64,000 nt of DNA from Liquorilactobacillus capillatus DSM 19910 (GTDB taxonomy: Bacteria > Bacillota > Bacilli > Lactobacillales > Lactobacillaceae), in assembly GCF_001434915.1 (NCBI RefSeq), contig NZ_AZEF01000042.1, positions 1 to 64,000 of the forward strand, given 5' to 3'. The position numbers and the translations under genes were made by a program. The notes beneath the pieces were generated by a model. It had not been told where the DNA came from. It saw only the letters and a list, made by a program, of their open reading frames with translations, and did no database searches. Numbering within the stretch: the first letter of the stretch is position 1; each line of letters starts with the position of its first letter. Below are positions 25,805 through 37,039 of this stretch, one piece after another.

Positions 25805-27667
25805 CTACCCTATCAATTGTTTTTGTTTGCTTTTTTTGAGATAGTCTAATCTAGTTTCTGCAAGTGTCTGTTCCAACTGTTGTTGCATTTTACTTTTTTC
25901 TGTACTCGACCAACGTAAAATCACAGCCATTTCTTCAATAATTGCTTCTTTTATTGCCTCTAACTGATCAGCGTGGAAGAGCATATGGTTCGTTCGTCGC
26001 AATAGATAGTCAACAGGTGTTAACGTCATTTCTTCCGTAACTGCGTAGTAGATGCTGAGACGTTCGGCCAGATCAAGTTTTGATTCTTTGTCAGTTCGGA
26101 CCTTATTAATATTTGAAATAACACGTGGTGTATTCGACCCATATCGATTAGCAAGTTCAAGTGCCCGTTTTTCAGGTATCCCTTTTTCTTCCGTTATTGT
26201 TTTATAGAATGCCATTGTATCTTCAACATTAGTCGGGTCAAAATGTCCACCAGAAACTTGTAGTTTTTTAGAATCAATTTCACTACTTGCAATCCCATAA
26301 TAATCTTGCAGCATTTTCTTAATTACACGTAATGCTCCAGCTGCCATCTTTCGATAATCAGTTATTTTACCACCTGACAAAGTAATTAGACGATTCTCAC
26401 CAACATCAAGCGATGAACCACGTGAGACTTGTGAAGCTGACAGTTCAGTCTCTACTCGGGCTGTTTTCAGTTGACTAATGGCCTGTTCAACATCTGCACG
26501 TGCTGCTTCATTTCTATTGAATGAAGCAACTGTTTTCAGTAAATGTGCAAAACTTTCTTCAGATACTTTACCAGTGTTAGCCCCGCCACCATTGTAGTCT
26601 GAACTGCTATTACCAGCTATCAACGGCCGCAACCCCGCCCAGCTGGCTTCAATATCAGTTAGTGTAAGTGCAGCATTTGGGAAATGTTTGTTAATTGCTT
26701 TCAAGAGATAAGTTACATCTTCTTGTTCAACCCGTGGATGACGGTAATTACCATGATAATCAGTATCTGTCGTCCCAAAATACGTCTTCCCTTCGCGTGG
26801 AACAACAAAGATCATTCGCCCATCACCCATACCTGAGTCAAAGTAAGTGGGTTGTGGAACCACCAAACGTTCTTCGTCAACTACAAGATGGATCCCCTTA
26901 GTAGGACGCATCCGAGGAATATTGCTCTTATCTTCATTATGTGCAAAAATCTTGTCGACCCATGGACCAGTAGTATTGATTACCAGTTTGGCATGAATAA
27001 TGAATTCTTCACCTGTCAATTCATCCCGTGCCTTTACCCCATTAATCGTTCCATCAACGTCATACTCTGGAGCAACGGCTTTTACACGACTGACCATAAT
27101 TCCGCCTAATGCGTGAGCTTCTTTGATATTTTCAATAACAAGTCTGGAATCATTATTAACGTAATCAAGATAGACTCCTGCACCAAGTAATTTATCTTGT
27201 TTGATTCCCGGTTCTCTTTGGATCACTTCATCTTTGTCAATCGTATAGTTAGCGTATTTAGTTCCTTCAACACCAGCTAATCGATCATAGAGATCCATTG
27301 CGACCTTTAGACTGAACATATTAAAAGTTGAGGATGAGTCATCATAAATTGGTAGTAGCATGGGAAAGGGACGGGGAATATGCGGGGCTATCCCCTGCAC
27401 AACTGCTCTTTCCTTAACTGTATCCGAAACTACTTCAACGTCGAAAGTCTTTAGGTAACGCAAACCACCGTGTACCAATTTAGTTGAGCGTGAACTAGTT
27501 CCTTCGGCAAAATCCTGCATCTCAATCAAACCTGTTTTAATACCTGCAGCTGTAGCCTGCACCGCCACACCAGCACCTGTTATTCCTCCCCCAAGTACTA
27601 ATAGATCAATGTTTTCATTTTGCAAGCGCTTAACGTTTTTTGAACGTGTTTCACCTGAGAATGTCAT
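25805..27667 (-). CDS. glpO: Alpha-glycerophosphate oxidase
   Basis: FAD enzyme of the GlpD/GlpO family, 620 residues. It oxidises sn-glycerol 3-phosphate to dihydroxyacetone phosphate. The N-terminal FAD site is LLVLGGGITGAGVAVQA. The stretch after NSSSDYNGGG (about residues 355-410) corresponds to the extra segment that distinguishes the soluble O2-using GlpO of enterococci and streptococci from membrane GlpD. I therefore expect hydrogen peroxide as product. GlpD-type dehydrogenase is the alternative. It lies 17 bp after glpK, and the next gene starts at its stop. Confidence 0.88.
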   Translation of the reverse strand: MTFSGETRSKNVKRLQNENIDLLVLGGGITGAGVAVQATAAGIKTGLIEMQDFAEGTSSRSTKLVHGGLRYLKTFDVEVVSDTVKERAVVQGIAPHIPRPFPMLLPIYDDSSSTFNMFSLKVAMDLYDRLAGVEGTKYANYTIDKDEVIQREPGIKQDKLLGAGVYLDYVNNDSRLVIENIKEAHALGGIMVSRVKAVAPEYDVDGTINGVKARDELTGEEFIIHAKLVINTTGPWVDKIFAHNEDKSNIPRMRPTKGIHLVVDEERLVVPQPTYFDSGMGDGRMIFVVPREGKTYFGTTDTDYHGNYRHPRVEQEDVTYLLKAINKHFPNAALTLTDIEASWAGLRPLIAGNSSSDYNGGGANTGKVSEESFAHLLKTVASFNRNEAARADVEQAISQLKTARVETELSASQVSRGSSLDVGENRLITLSGGKITDYRKMAAGALRVIKKMLQDYYGIASSEIDSKKLQVSGGHFDPTNVEDTMAFYKTITEEKGIPEKRALELANRYGSNTPRVISNINKVRTDKESKLDLAERLSIYYAVTEEMTLTPVDYLLRRTNHMLFHADQLEAIKEAIIEEMAVILRWSSTEKSKMQQQLEQTLAETRLDYLKKSKQKQLIG

Positions 27668-27684
27668 TTACTTCTGCCTTCTTT

Positions 27685-29214
<1,530 letters not shown>

Positions 29215-29259
29215 CTATAGCCTAAAATAATTTAGGTTGTTTAATAATCGCACGCTTTT

Positions 29260-29273
29260 TGTATGCGCTATCA
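29260..29273. promoter_or_regulatory. CcpA cre site of the glp operon
   Basis: TGTATGCGCTATCA matches TGWAANCGNTNWCA with one mismatch. It overlaps a possible minus-strand -10 TATGAT (29270-29275), so CcpA binding would block glpK transcription. Confidence 0.7.
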
Positions 29274-29422
29274 TAATAATTTAAGTTTTGCACAATATTT
29301 ATTTTTATTCAACTTATTTGTCTTATTGTGACTTGATTATCAGTTTTTTCTTAGTTTAGTTTAATCTAAAATAAAATAAAACAGACCCCAAGTCAAAAGA
29401 TAACCTTTGAAACCTTTATCAT

Positions 29423-29470
29423 AAAAAAATACCTCCAAAGCTAAAGTTTTTACTTTAACTTCGAAGGTAT
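29423..29470 (-). terminator. Terminator of the KxYKxGKxW amidase gene
   Basis: Near-palindrome ATACCTCCAAAGCTAAAGT / ACTTTAACTTCGAAGGTAT, with seven T on the minus strand. Confidence 0.8.
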
Positions 29471-29561
29471 AGGTCACTTAGTGTTTGTTTTATATAATTA
29501 TTTGTAGTTACTACCCCAGCATTTAATCCTTAAAGACTGGCACTTATTAGCATACTTTTTC

Positions 29562-31484
29562 TTATGCATGCCGATAAACATAATAATATGGTTTATCATC
29601 ATATTGCCAGTAACTGTAGTACGAAAGATCTTGAATAGCAGTATTTCGTTGCCCGTTTGTCCAATAACAAGTCGAAATAAACTTAGCTAGTGTATTAGGT
29701 GAACCCATGTAACCTGGTGAAGAAATAATTCCGGTATGCCCTGCGCCACCACTACTTGCACCACGCCTACCCCAGATAATAACATCACCACGCTGCACAT
29801 TTATCGGATGATCCTGGGAGACTAGTTTGAAACCATTGCTTAGCAAATATCCATGTAAGCTATCAGTATTGTAGCCACCCCATCTTCTAGCCCACGACGC
29901 TGGCGTTCCTAAACCTGCACTCCATAAAGCCTGCGTTACTGAACCAGAACAATCAGCCGTCCCATCACGACCATTACGTGATCCCATCATTGAATAAGTA
30001 ATGTGATTTTCACGTTCATAGAACCAATTTAGAGCACGCTCAACGATTCCTTTACCACCGGTCACTGCACCGGTTCCAGGTCTAAAATAATAGTGGACCC
30101 CATCTATTGTTCTGGGACCATACTGCATCTGACCGCTATTATTGTAGTAGACCGCCTTATGCTGGTTAGGGATATAACAAAAGCCTACCTGGACCGCGCC
30201 CGTATTGCCATCTAAAAGATACCAGTATCCCTTAATATGCTGTTGTCCATATTGCATCTGACCATTATCAGCATAGTGGACCGTCTTATGTTGGTTACCA
30301 ATATACTGAAAACCGGTTTCCATTGCACCGGTATGACCATCAAATAAATACCAGTGACCATTCAAATGCTGTTGTCCATATTGCATTTGACCATTATTAT
30401 TGTAATCGACTGTTTTATGTTGGTCACTGATATACTGGAAATTAGTTTTCATTGCACCGGTATTATTATCGAATAAGTACCAGTGACCATTTAGGTATTG
30501 CTGTCCATACTGCATCTGACCATTGTTTGCATAGTGGACCGTCTTATGTTGGTTACCGATATACTGGAAATTAGTTTTCATTGCGCCAGTATTGTTGTCA
30601 AATAAGTACCAGTGGTTATTCAGCTGCTGCTGCCCATACTGCATCTGACCTCTACCATTATAATCAACCGTTTTATGCTGATTACTGATATATTGAAAGC
30701 CTGTCTTCATTGCACCGGTAGCGTAGTCAAATAAATACCAATATTTATTCAGATATTGCTGTCCATACTGCATCTGACCATTATTACTATAGTAAACGGT
30801 CTTATTCTGCTCCTTAATCTTTTGAAAACCAGTTAGATATTTATTTGTTAATGTATCCGTCAAATACCAATGACCATTTGTATAGACTTGTTTATATGTA
30901 TGTTGCTTTGGCTGTACATTTTTAGGCTTATCATTAACAGTTGGCTGTACGTTATTCTTCTCAGTTTCTGTTGCTGGCGCAGCTGTGGATTGTTGCGGCT
31001 GGTTAACAGCTGCCTTAACTATCTTAGCGGTTGTGTTTGAATTAGATGCCTGATCTGTCGCTACTTTCACACTTGAATTTGTTTTTTCATTGACTGTCGT
31101 CGTTTCTGCTGTCTTTGAGTTTGTCTGTTCTTTGACCGTATCTGAGCTACTTACAGCACTTGTTGTCACTGATGACTTAGCTGTATTCGAAGCTGCCGTC
31201 GTAGACTGACTGTTTTCTTCGACCGTAGTGCTTGCTGTTGTAGCTTGATCAGCTGTTCTAACTACTGCTTTAGTGTCCGTTGTTTTAGCTCGCATACTAC
31301 TACTTTGGGCACTATCATTTTTAACAGTGGTAACTACTGCTTTGCTTTCAGCAGGAACTGTATCAGCTGAAACTACCGCATCACCGAGCATCAGCCCTGC
31401 AGCGGCCGCCAAAGTCATGACTGAAGCAAAAAACCAACTTTTACCAGCTTTATACATCTTATAATGCTTTTTACCAGACATCAT
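29562..31484 (-). CDS. Secreted modular peptidoglycan amidase with KxYKxGKxW signal and wall-binding repeats
   Basis: 640 residues. Residues 1-40: signal peptide of the KxYKxGKxW type (KMYKAGKSW then a hydrophobic core). Residues 41-195: Ser/Thr/Ala-rich low-complexity linker. Residues 203-475: about six 43-residue repeats, core GQMQYGQQxLNGHWYLFDxxTGAMKT, of the YG/choline-binding-like kind also found in glucan-binding domains. Residues 477-640: an amidase like phage lysins (Amidase_5), with Cys512 in ADCSGSVTQAL, NTDSLHGYLLSNGF, RGDVIIWG and GGAGHTGI. It is exported and binds wall or glucan, then cuts peptidoglycan. No LPXTG anchor. Nearest relatives cannot be named without a search. Confidence 0.87.
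   Translation of the reverse strand: MMSGKKHYKMYKAGKSWFFASVMTLAAAAGLMLGDAVVSADTVPAESKAVVTTVKNDSAQSSSMRAKTTDTKAVVRTADQATTASTTVEENSQSTTAASNTAKSSVTTSAVSSSDTVKEQTNSKTAETTTVNEKTNSSVKVATDQASNSNTTAKIVKAAVNQPQQSTAAPATETEKNNVQPTVNDKPKNVQPKQHTYKQVYTNGHWYLTDTLTNKYLTGFQKIKEQNKTVYYSNNGQMQYGQQYLNKYWYLFDYATGAMKTGFQYISNQHKTVDYNGRGQMQYGQQQLNNHWYLFDNNTGAMKTNFQYIGNQHKTVHYANNGQMQYGQQYLNGHWYLFDNNTGAMKTNFQYISDQHKTVDYNNNGQMQYGQQHLNGHWYLFDGHTGAMETGFQYIGNQHKTVHYADNGQMQYGQQHIKGYWYLLDGNTGAVQVGFCYIPNQHKAVYYNNSGQMQYGPRTIDGVHYYFRPGTGAVTGGKGIVERALNWFYERENHITYSMMGSRNGRDGTADCSGSVTQALWSAGLGTPASWARRWGGYNTDSLHGYLLSNGFKLVSQDHPINVQRGDVIIWGRRGASSGGAGHTGIISSPGYMGSPNTLAKFISTCYWTNGQRNTAIQDLSYYSYWQYDDKPYYYVYRHA
30060..30878 (-). repeat. 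Tandem 129-bp repeats coding for wall-binding units
   Basis: Within the amidase gene the 43-codon unit recurs about six times. The middle copies are nearly identical at DNA level (for example the words for GQMQYGQQ and HWYLFD). This suggests recent expansion and possible copy-number variation between strains. Confidence 0.85.
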
Positions 31485-31730
31485 TGCTTAAAATTTCCCC
31501 CATCTTTCTTCAACATAAAATTATAAATTTTACTCACCATATCTAATATTATCGCTTAAATTTATTTATTTTAAACAGTTTTAGCTTAAAAAAATAAAAA
31601 AATATTTTGGATATAGGCTTTCAGGCAGATTTTTTAAATTTTTGCAGTAACTCATTTATAATGAAAAGCGGAACTCTCTTACTAAAAGGAAGTCTTATTA
31701 TTAATTAAAAAGTGGAAGAAGGTACTATTT

Positions 31731-32939
31731 ATGTCCTTAAAAAGTAAACATTTTAACTATCTCCTTATTGGCGGTGGTATGGCTGCTGATCAAGCCGCAG
31801 CTGGAATTCGTTCTATTGACGCAAGTGGATCGATAGGGATTATTTCTGCAGATAGTGATGCCCCATATGCTCGACCTGCCCTGAGTAAAAAACTCTGGGT
31901 CGATCCTGATTTTACGGAAGACGACACAGATCTCCAAACAGCTGAGAAAAATAATACTACTCTCTTCTTGCAGACACAGGTAACTCAGATCAAGCCCAAG
32001 GACCATCTTGTTACTACTGCTGATAATAAGCAGTTCAGCTATGATAAATTACTGTTGGCGACTGGAAGTTCACCTCAGAAACTTTCTGGTCCAGCTAGTG
32101 ATTTAGTTGTTGCTTTGCGTTCTAAAGCCGATTACCGACGGATTCGTTCTTTTAGTCAAACTCATAAGCATGTTATCGTCGTCGGTAACGGCTATATTGG
32201 TAATGAAATAGCTGCTGGGCTTATTCAAAATGACGTCCACGTTTCACTTGTTATCAGTGATCATCGCCTTTATGAGAAAAAATTTCCTCTTTTTTTAAGT
32301 AAGGCATATCAGCAACGCTATCTTGATGCCGGTGTTAAAATTTATCCCGAAACAAGGGCAGTTAAATATGAAGTTACCGACAAACACGTTAAGCTTTTCT
32401 TGGAGAATGGGACTATTCTTAAAGGAGATGGTCTAGTACTAGGTCTAGGTGCTCAAGCTAATCTTGATCTTGCTGAAAAGATCCCTCTGTCAGTAGATAA
32501 TTATGGTGTAATTGTAGATGAGCAGCTCAAAACATCTGTTCATGATATTTGGGCTGCTGGTGACATCATCTCCTATCCAGATGCTATCCTAGGTCGCCAA
32601 AAAGCCGGCCATGTCAATCATGCAATCAAATCTGGCTACACAGCTGGACAAAGTATGGCTGGTGCACCAAAGACTTACGACCATACCCCGTATTTTTACA
32701 GCTGGGTCTTCGATATCAACTGGGAAGCTCTAGGCCATGTTAGTTCCAGTTCAACTATGTATGCTGAAAAAATGCAGCACTCAGATGGTAGTGTGATCTA
32801 TTACTTTGACAAAGATGATTATTTACAGGGAGTCCTCTTGTGGAATACCAAGATCAACTTAGATCATTACCGTAATATACTGAAGAAAAAACCCCAGTTA
32901 GCGGTATTGCAACAAATCGTACCGCTGCAAAAAGTGTAG
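31731..32939 (+). CDS. FAD-dependent NAD(P)H oxidoreductase (rubredoxin/ferredoxin reductase-like)
   Basis: 402 residues of the pyridine nucleotide-disulfide oxidoreductase superfamily. The FAD site is LLIGGGMAADQAAAG at the N terminus. The NAD(P)H site is VIVVGNGYIGNEIAAGL in the middle, and the second FAD contact is DIWAAGDII. No redox-active CxxxxC pair or NADH-oxidase-type Cys42 is visible, so it is closer to ferredoxin/rubredoxin reductases or AIF-like proteins. The electron acceptor is unknown. GAAGG precedes the ATG. It stands alone and converges on pepN. Confidence 0.85.
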   Translation: MSLKSKHFNYLLIGGGMAADQAAAGIRSIDASGSIGIISADSDAPYARPALSKKLWVDPDFTEDDTDLQTAEKNNTTLFLQTQVTQIKPKDHLVTTADNKQFSYDKLLLATGSSPQKLSGPASDLVVALRSKADYRRIRSFSQTHKHVIVVGNGYIGNEIAAGLIQNDVHVSLVISDHRLYEKKFPLFLSKAYQQRYLDAGVKIYPETRAVKYEVTDKHVKLFLENGTILKGDGLVLGLGAQANLDLAEKIPLSVDNYGVIVDEQLKTSVHDIWAAGDIISYPDAILGRQKAGHVNHAIKSGYTAGQSMAGAPKTYDHTPYFYSWVFDINWEALGHVSSSSTMYAEKMQHSDGSVIYYFDKDDYLQGVLLWNTKINLDHYRNILKKKPQLAVLQQIVPLQKV

Positions 32940-33023
32940 TGCGATAGCGATTAATTCAACCCTATATCATAGAAGTGCGCCAATCCAGGCTAAACTTTGT
33001 GGATTGACGGCTAATTATGTTCA

Positions 33024-33192
33024 AAAGAAGAAGGAGCTGTGCCAAAAGTTAACTTTTGGCACAGCTCCTTCTTTTGTTCCATATAAACGTGTTCCATAAG
33101 TCAAAATTCTCCGTCTAACTTCGAATTACTCATAGCAAAGTACTCACTATGTTCGTAATTTTGAGTTAGTACTCAAATTTTCCCGACTTTGT
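33024..33192 (+). repeat. Palindromic intergenic element, copy A
   Basis: About 165 bp that match, as the reverse complement, the element at 37040-37220. It combines the perfect palindromic terminator (33028-33073) with a second imperfect palindrome (about 33095-33185). Arms there include GTCAAAATTCTCCG, TTCGAATTAC and the inner ATAGCAAAGTACTCACTAT. It lies between convergent genes. Confidence 0.85.
33028..33073. terminator. Bidirectional terminator, 46-nt perfect palindrome
   Basis: A 23-bp perfect stem whose half is GAGCTGTGCCAAAAGTT preceded by AAGAAG, with no loop and T-runs on both strands. It serves the convergent FAD oxidoreductase and pepN genes, and forms one end of repeat copy A. 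Confidence 0.88.
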
Positions 33193-33217
33193 ACTGCCTT
33201 AGAAAAGTTGGACATGT

Positions 33218-35752
33218 TTATTTTATAGCTGCAGCAATTGCCTTGTTCACCGCAGTTTTTTCATGTTCAATCAATGCAACCCGGCTTTCAATCACCGTAA
33301 TGTCCATCGTGATCTCACGTGTTAAACCTGGTGTTTCTATCTTAGGTTCAAAGAAAGCCTTAAATTCTGCCAGTCTTTGTGGGGTCCGGAAAATACTTGC
33401 AATAACCGTAATATACGTTGTGAATTCCATGTCACCGCCAACCGTTTTTTCAAGCCAGTGCCATTCATCACGAAGCCAGTTCCACGTTGCTTGCTGGCCA
33501 TCCTTATTAGCTAAAAGTCCACGGAACCACGCGCGCAGATCCTGTGGTTTGATTATATCAGCATCTTCGAACTTTTCAATTAGATCTGCAATTAAAGCTT
33601 GATCCTTAGTACTTGTGAGAGCCGCACTTAGGTCCGCTTTATAACTAGCATCAGCAGTCTCTCTGTATGCCGTTAACAACTTTTCAAATAACTGCCTATT
33701 CCCAAACTGTTTTACTTCATTACTCAAGATAAAGACTCGAATATCAGCTGGCAGTGCCACAAGTTGGTCCTTATTAGCCGTAAATAAAGCATGTGCTGCT
33801 ACGATTGCAGCTGCATTTTCAGCATACAGAGAAGCACTTAAAACATATGGACGTGTTAATTGATCATCATTTGATTCGCCTGGTCTTGTCTCCCAGCCCA
33901 AACGTGTAAGTTGAGCGGCACTCAGCTTATCGAAGAAAGCACGTAGTTTCTGTTCTTCTTCAGAATCAGGAACCACAAATTTCTTCAAATTGCCAGCAGC
34001 TTGGTACAGTGCAGTGTTGACAACTGCAGCTTTACTCGTTGCGAATTTTAAAAGCAGTGGTACTAATTCAACATAAGATACTTGTTTACCTTCCGCAAGC
34101 AAACGTAGATCCTGTAAAAGCTGCAATTTTGAAATAGCATCAAGTTGGGCAGAATTTTCCACTAGATCTGCTAGCAAAGTCTTATCATACTTAACGATAA
34201 AGTGCGAGCTATTATCCATATTCAAGCGGAACGGAACACCATTATCCTTCCGTAAGGTGGCATAATTGCCTAAAACAACTTTTTGATCTCTTAAAATCGC
34301 TGGGGCAGCATCATAGTTGCTCTTCAACGGGATCTGCCATTGCCGTCCCTTTTCTTGACCCTTACCAATAAAGAACTGCTGTTGTTGAAGTACTAGTTGT
34401 CCCTCATCAACGCTAGCAGTCACTACTGGATACCCAGGTTGTTCCAGCCATGAGTTCATAATAGCTCCAACATTGATCCCAGCTGCTTCACCCAAAGCAG
34501 CCCACAGATCTGCTCCAGTTGCATTTCCAAACTGATGTGCTGCAAAGTATGCTTTTAACCCTGCACGCAGTGCATCATCACCAATCAAAGCACGAACCAT
34601 CACTAACATTCTTGAACCCTTAGCATAAACGATCGCACCATCAAAAAGGGCATCGATTTCAGCTGGGTTAGCCACATCGACATGGACAGATTGGACACCG
34701 TCTGTTGCATCACGTTGTAAAGCTGCATGAACCTCGGATGTTTGGAAAGTTTCCCAGATATGCCAGTCTGGTTCGAGTGCATCAACTGCAACATATTCCA
34801 TCATATTAGCAAAACTTTCATTCAACCATAAGTCATCCCACCATTTCATGGTTACTAAATCACCAAACCACTGGTGTGCCAATTCATGTGCAATTACTGT
34901 TGCAACGATCTGTTTCATTTCGAGTGCTGTATTTTCAGGATCAAGCAGCAGATAAGCTTCTCGATACGTTACTAGTCCCCAGTTTTCCATTGCACCTGCT
35001 GAAAAGTCCGGCAATGCGAGTTGCCAAGAATGTGGCAGTGGATATGGTGTCTGATAAAATTCTTCATAAAATTCAATAGAACGCTTGGCGATATCCAAAC
35101 CAAAGTCAAGTTCTTTAGCCTGATGTGCTTTAGTAGCGAAGACCCCAATTTTAACCCCACTCTTAGTTGTTGTCTGCTTACTTTGCAATTCGCCAAAAGC
35201 AAAGGCCACTAAGTAAGTGGACATCCGCAGCGTTGTTTCAAAATAATGAACACCGTCTTCGACCTTAGCTTCTGGCATATTGCTTAGGGTAACTTCTCCT
35301 GGATGTTCATCAAATTTGAGTGCAATTGCAAAAGTTGCTTTTGCTTCGGGTTCATCAATACACGGAAAAGCTTGACGAGCAGAATTGGTTTCAAATTGCG
35401 TTCCAATAATTTGTTTCTTAACACCATCTACCGTGTAATATGAAGGGTAAATACCCATCATCGTGTCAGTTAATTTTGTTGCATAGGTTATTGTCAGCTT
35501 GACATCACCTGTCTGAGCCAAACTGATTCTGAGTGCGTCGTTTTCTGCATCGGTTTCAAACGGGACATCTTGTTCATCTACCTGAACAGCTAAAATCGCT
35601 AGATCTTTTTGGTGGATAGCGATCGTTGGTTCCATAGCAGTTCCCATTATCGTTGTTTTACCAGTAATCTTCTTGGTATCACGATTAATATCCAAAAAAA
35701 GATCGTAGTGCGTTGGTTGGAACATTTTATAAAAACGTGTCAATTCAGCCAT
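33218..35752 (-). CDS. pepN: Aminopeptidase N
   Basis: M1-family zinc metallopeptidase of 844 residues, the typical lactobacillar length. It removes N-terminal residues from peptides in the cytoplasm and supplies amino acids. The substrate-binding GAMEN motif is at residues 253-257. The zinc site is HELAHQWFGD (His289, His293), with the third ligand Glu312 in NESFA. No signal peptide. GGAGAAATT precedes the ATG. It is monocistronic, ending at the palindromic terminator. Confidence 0.97.
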   Translation of the reverse strand: MAELTRFYKMFQPTHYDLFLDINRDTKKITGKTTIMGTAMEPTIAIHQKDLAILAVQVDEQDVPFETDAENDALRISLAQTGDVKLTITYATKLTDTMMGIYPSYYTVDGVKKQIIGTQFETNSARQAFPCIDEPEAKATFAIALKFDEHPGEVTLSNMPEAKVEDGVHYFETTLRMSTYLVAFAFGELQSKQTTTKSGVKIGVFATKAHQAKELDFGLDIAKRSIEFYEEFYQTPYPLPHSWQLALPDFSAGAMENWGLVTYREAYLLLDPENTALEMKQIVATVIAHELAHQWFGDLVTMKWWDDLWLNESFANMMEYVAVDALEPDWHIWETFQTSEVHAALQRDATDGVQSVHVDVANPAEIDALFDGAIVYAKGSRMLVMVRALIGDDALRAGLKAYFAAHQFGNATGADLWAALGEAAGINVGAIMNSWLEQPGYPVVTASVDEGQLVLQQQQFFIGKGQEKGRQWQIPLKSNYDAAPAILRDQKVVLGNYATLRKDNGVPFRLNMDNSSHFIVKYDKTLLADLVENSAQLDAISKLQLLQDLRLLAEGKQVSYVELVPLLLKFATSKAAVVNTALYQAAGNLKKFVVPDSEEEQKLRAFFDKLSAAQLTRLGWETRPGESNDDQLTRPYVLSASLYAENAAAIVAAHALFTANKDQLVALPADIRVFILSNEVKQFGNRQLFEKLLTAYRETADASYKADLSAALTSTKDQALIADLIEKFEDADIIKPQDLRAWFRGLLANKDGQQATWNWLRDEWHWLEKTVGGDMEFTTYITVIASIFRTPQRLAEFKAFFEPKIETPGLTREITMDITVIESRVALIEHEKTAVNKAIAAAIK

Positions 35753-36049
35753 AATTTCTCCTCTACTTTACTAGAATAAAGCTATTATACGACTTTCAGC
35801 CTGTTGGTGCTACTATCTAGGTGGCTGCTTACAAACTAGTTTAAATAAATTTTTCTTAGTCTTTAAGGTTGCTTTTCTAACTCTAAGTACAACCTTATAC
35901 AATTTCTTTTAAAATATATATTTATTGTATAAAGTTAGTTCATTTAAGAGCGCTTAACTGTTCAAAGATTACTTAATCGGCTAAAATAGACCTATGGAGT
36001 ACGCACTAATATCATATATCGTAATTCGGCTAAAAAGGGGGAGTCAAAA
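35753..36049. other. Divergent intergenic region, pepN / lipoprotein
   Basis: 297 AT-rich bases between divergent genes. Only the ribosome-binding sites (GGAG for pepN, AAAAAGGGGGAG for the lipoprotein) are clear. Confidence 0.4.
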
Positions 36050-37024
36050 ATGAAACGCTATCGGTTTTGGGGAGGAACCTTCCTTGTCCTTATTCTTACT
36101 TTTTTACTAGCGGCCTGCAGTCTTTTACCAGAAAAACAAGTACATTACCAGCGCTTTAATAATGGAACTGACACACGTTTAACTTACTACGCTCGCCAAG
36201 ATAAGGTTACTCGGCAGGAAACCAAAAATACGATCCTCTATTCTGCCTTAGGTGCCGTCGATAAGGAAAGTGCACAACAGGTTCTTGACCCAATCTCCAA
36301 AAAATTTCAAGGAATCAAAGGCTTGAGCCAGAAAATAACTTATAAGAAAACCTACGCTGAAGAAAAATTAACGATCGATTACAGCAAAGTTAATTTAGAC
36401 GACGTTCGTCATCTGCCAGGGATGCGCTATACTTCTGGCACGGAAAGCAATAATATTAGCCTAAAAAAGAGTGAGACTTTAGTAAAACGCCACAACTTTG
36501 TTAAGGTAACTGACAATAAGTTCCGCAATTTCAGCAAGAAGGAACTAACTCAAGCCCCATATTCAATTAAAGATTTCAACAACATCAAGCTAGCTTCGTC
36601 GACTATCGATACTAATGCAACGACTGTTGATGAATTAACTAAAGAACTTGGTAGACCGGATAGAACGCAAAAAACACAAGGGACCAGTGGGATGGAACGT
36701 GGAATGTACCTCTGGTACCTATCACCTAACAAGTTGGCATATCTTTCAGTTTCCACTTCGGGAAATCAAGTCCTCACCAAAACTTTGACTAGGTATGGAA
36801 CTAGTCGTAAAAACATCAGCAGTGCAATTTTTGATTCGCTTGAAAATGGAACTGAGTATAGCGCAGTCATTACTGCTTTAGGTGAACCAACACGTGCAAC
36901 TGCCTTTCGCAGCAGGACCACTTCTTATGCCACACTGACTTACCGCAACCGGGCATCTAAAAAAGACTACATCTTTTACTTTACTAACGATAAATTAATT
37001 TCAAAACGCGAAAGTAATTACTAA
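36050..37024 (+). CDS. Lipoprotein with two SmpA/BLIP-like units
   Basis: 324 residues. The lipoprotein signal has a basic start, a hydrophobic core and the lipobox LLAAC (Cys23), so it should be lipid-anchored on the outer face. The C-terminal half has two related segments. One runs TTVDELTKELGRPDRTQKT...YLWYLSPNKLAYLSVS, the other SAVITALGEPTRATAFRSRTTSYATLTY. Both end in a WY/TY beta-strand, like the DUF3862/SmpA small-domain family. Function is unknown; relatives are assumed to act in envelope maintenance or as inhibitors. It lies between the two inverted repeat copies. Confidence 0.8.
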   Translation: MKRYRFWGGTFLVLILTFLLAACSLLPEKQVHYQRFNNGTDTRLTYYARQDKVTRQETKNTILYSALGAVDKESAQQVLDPISKKFQGIKGLSQKITYKKTYAEEKLTIDYSKVNLDDVRHLPGMRYTSGTESNNISLKKSETLVKRHNFVKVTDNKFRNFSKKELTQAPYSIKDFNNIKLASSTIDTNATTVDELTKELGRPDRTQKTQGTSGMERGMYLWYLSPNKLAYLSVSTSGNQVLTKTLTRYGTSRKNISSAIFDSLENGTEYSAVITALGEPTRATAFRSRTTSYATLTYRNRASKKDYIFYFTNDKLISKRESNY

Positions 37025-37039
37025 GTACTGCTATTCAAT

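Noticed and set aside
27612-27630. TGCAAGCGCTTAAC inside the start of glpO as intragenic cre
   Set aside because: Three mismatches and inside coding sequence; the operon already has a better site at 29260.
30060-30878. CRISPR array suggested by regular DNA repeats
   Set aside because: The repeats are in frame, 129 bp without unique spacers, and encode a protein domain.
29562-31484. Prophage lysin as explanation for the amidase gene
   Set aside because: No phage genes nearby; the protein has its own export signal and wall-binding repeats, unlike holin-dependent lysins.
35753-36049. Possible cre site TTAAGAGCGCTTAACT near 35946
   Set aside because: Four mismatches to the consensus; palindromic core only.
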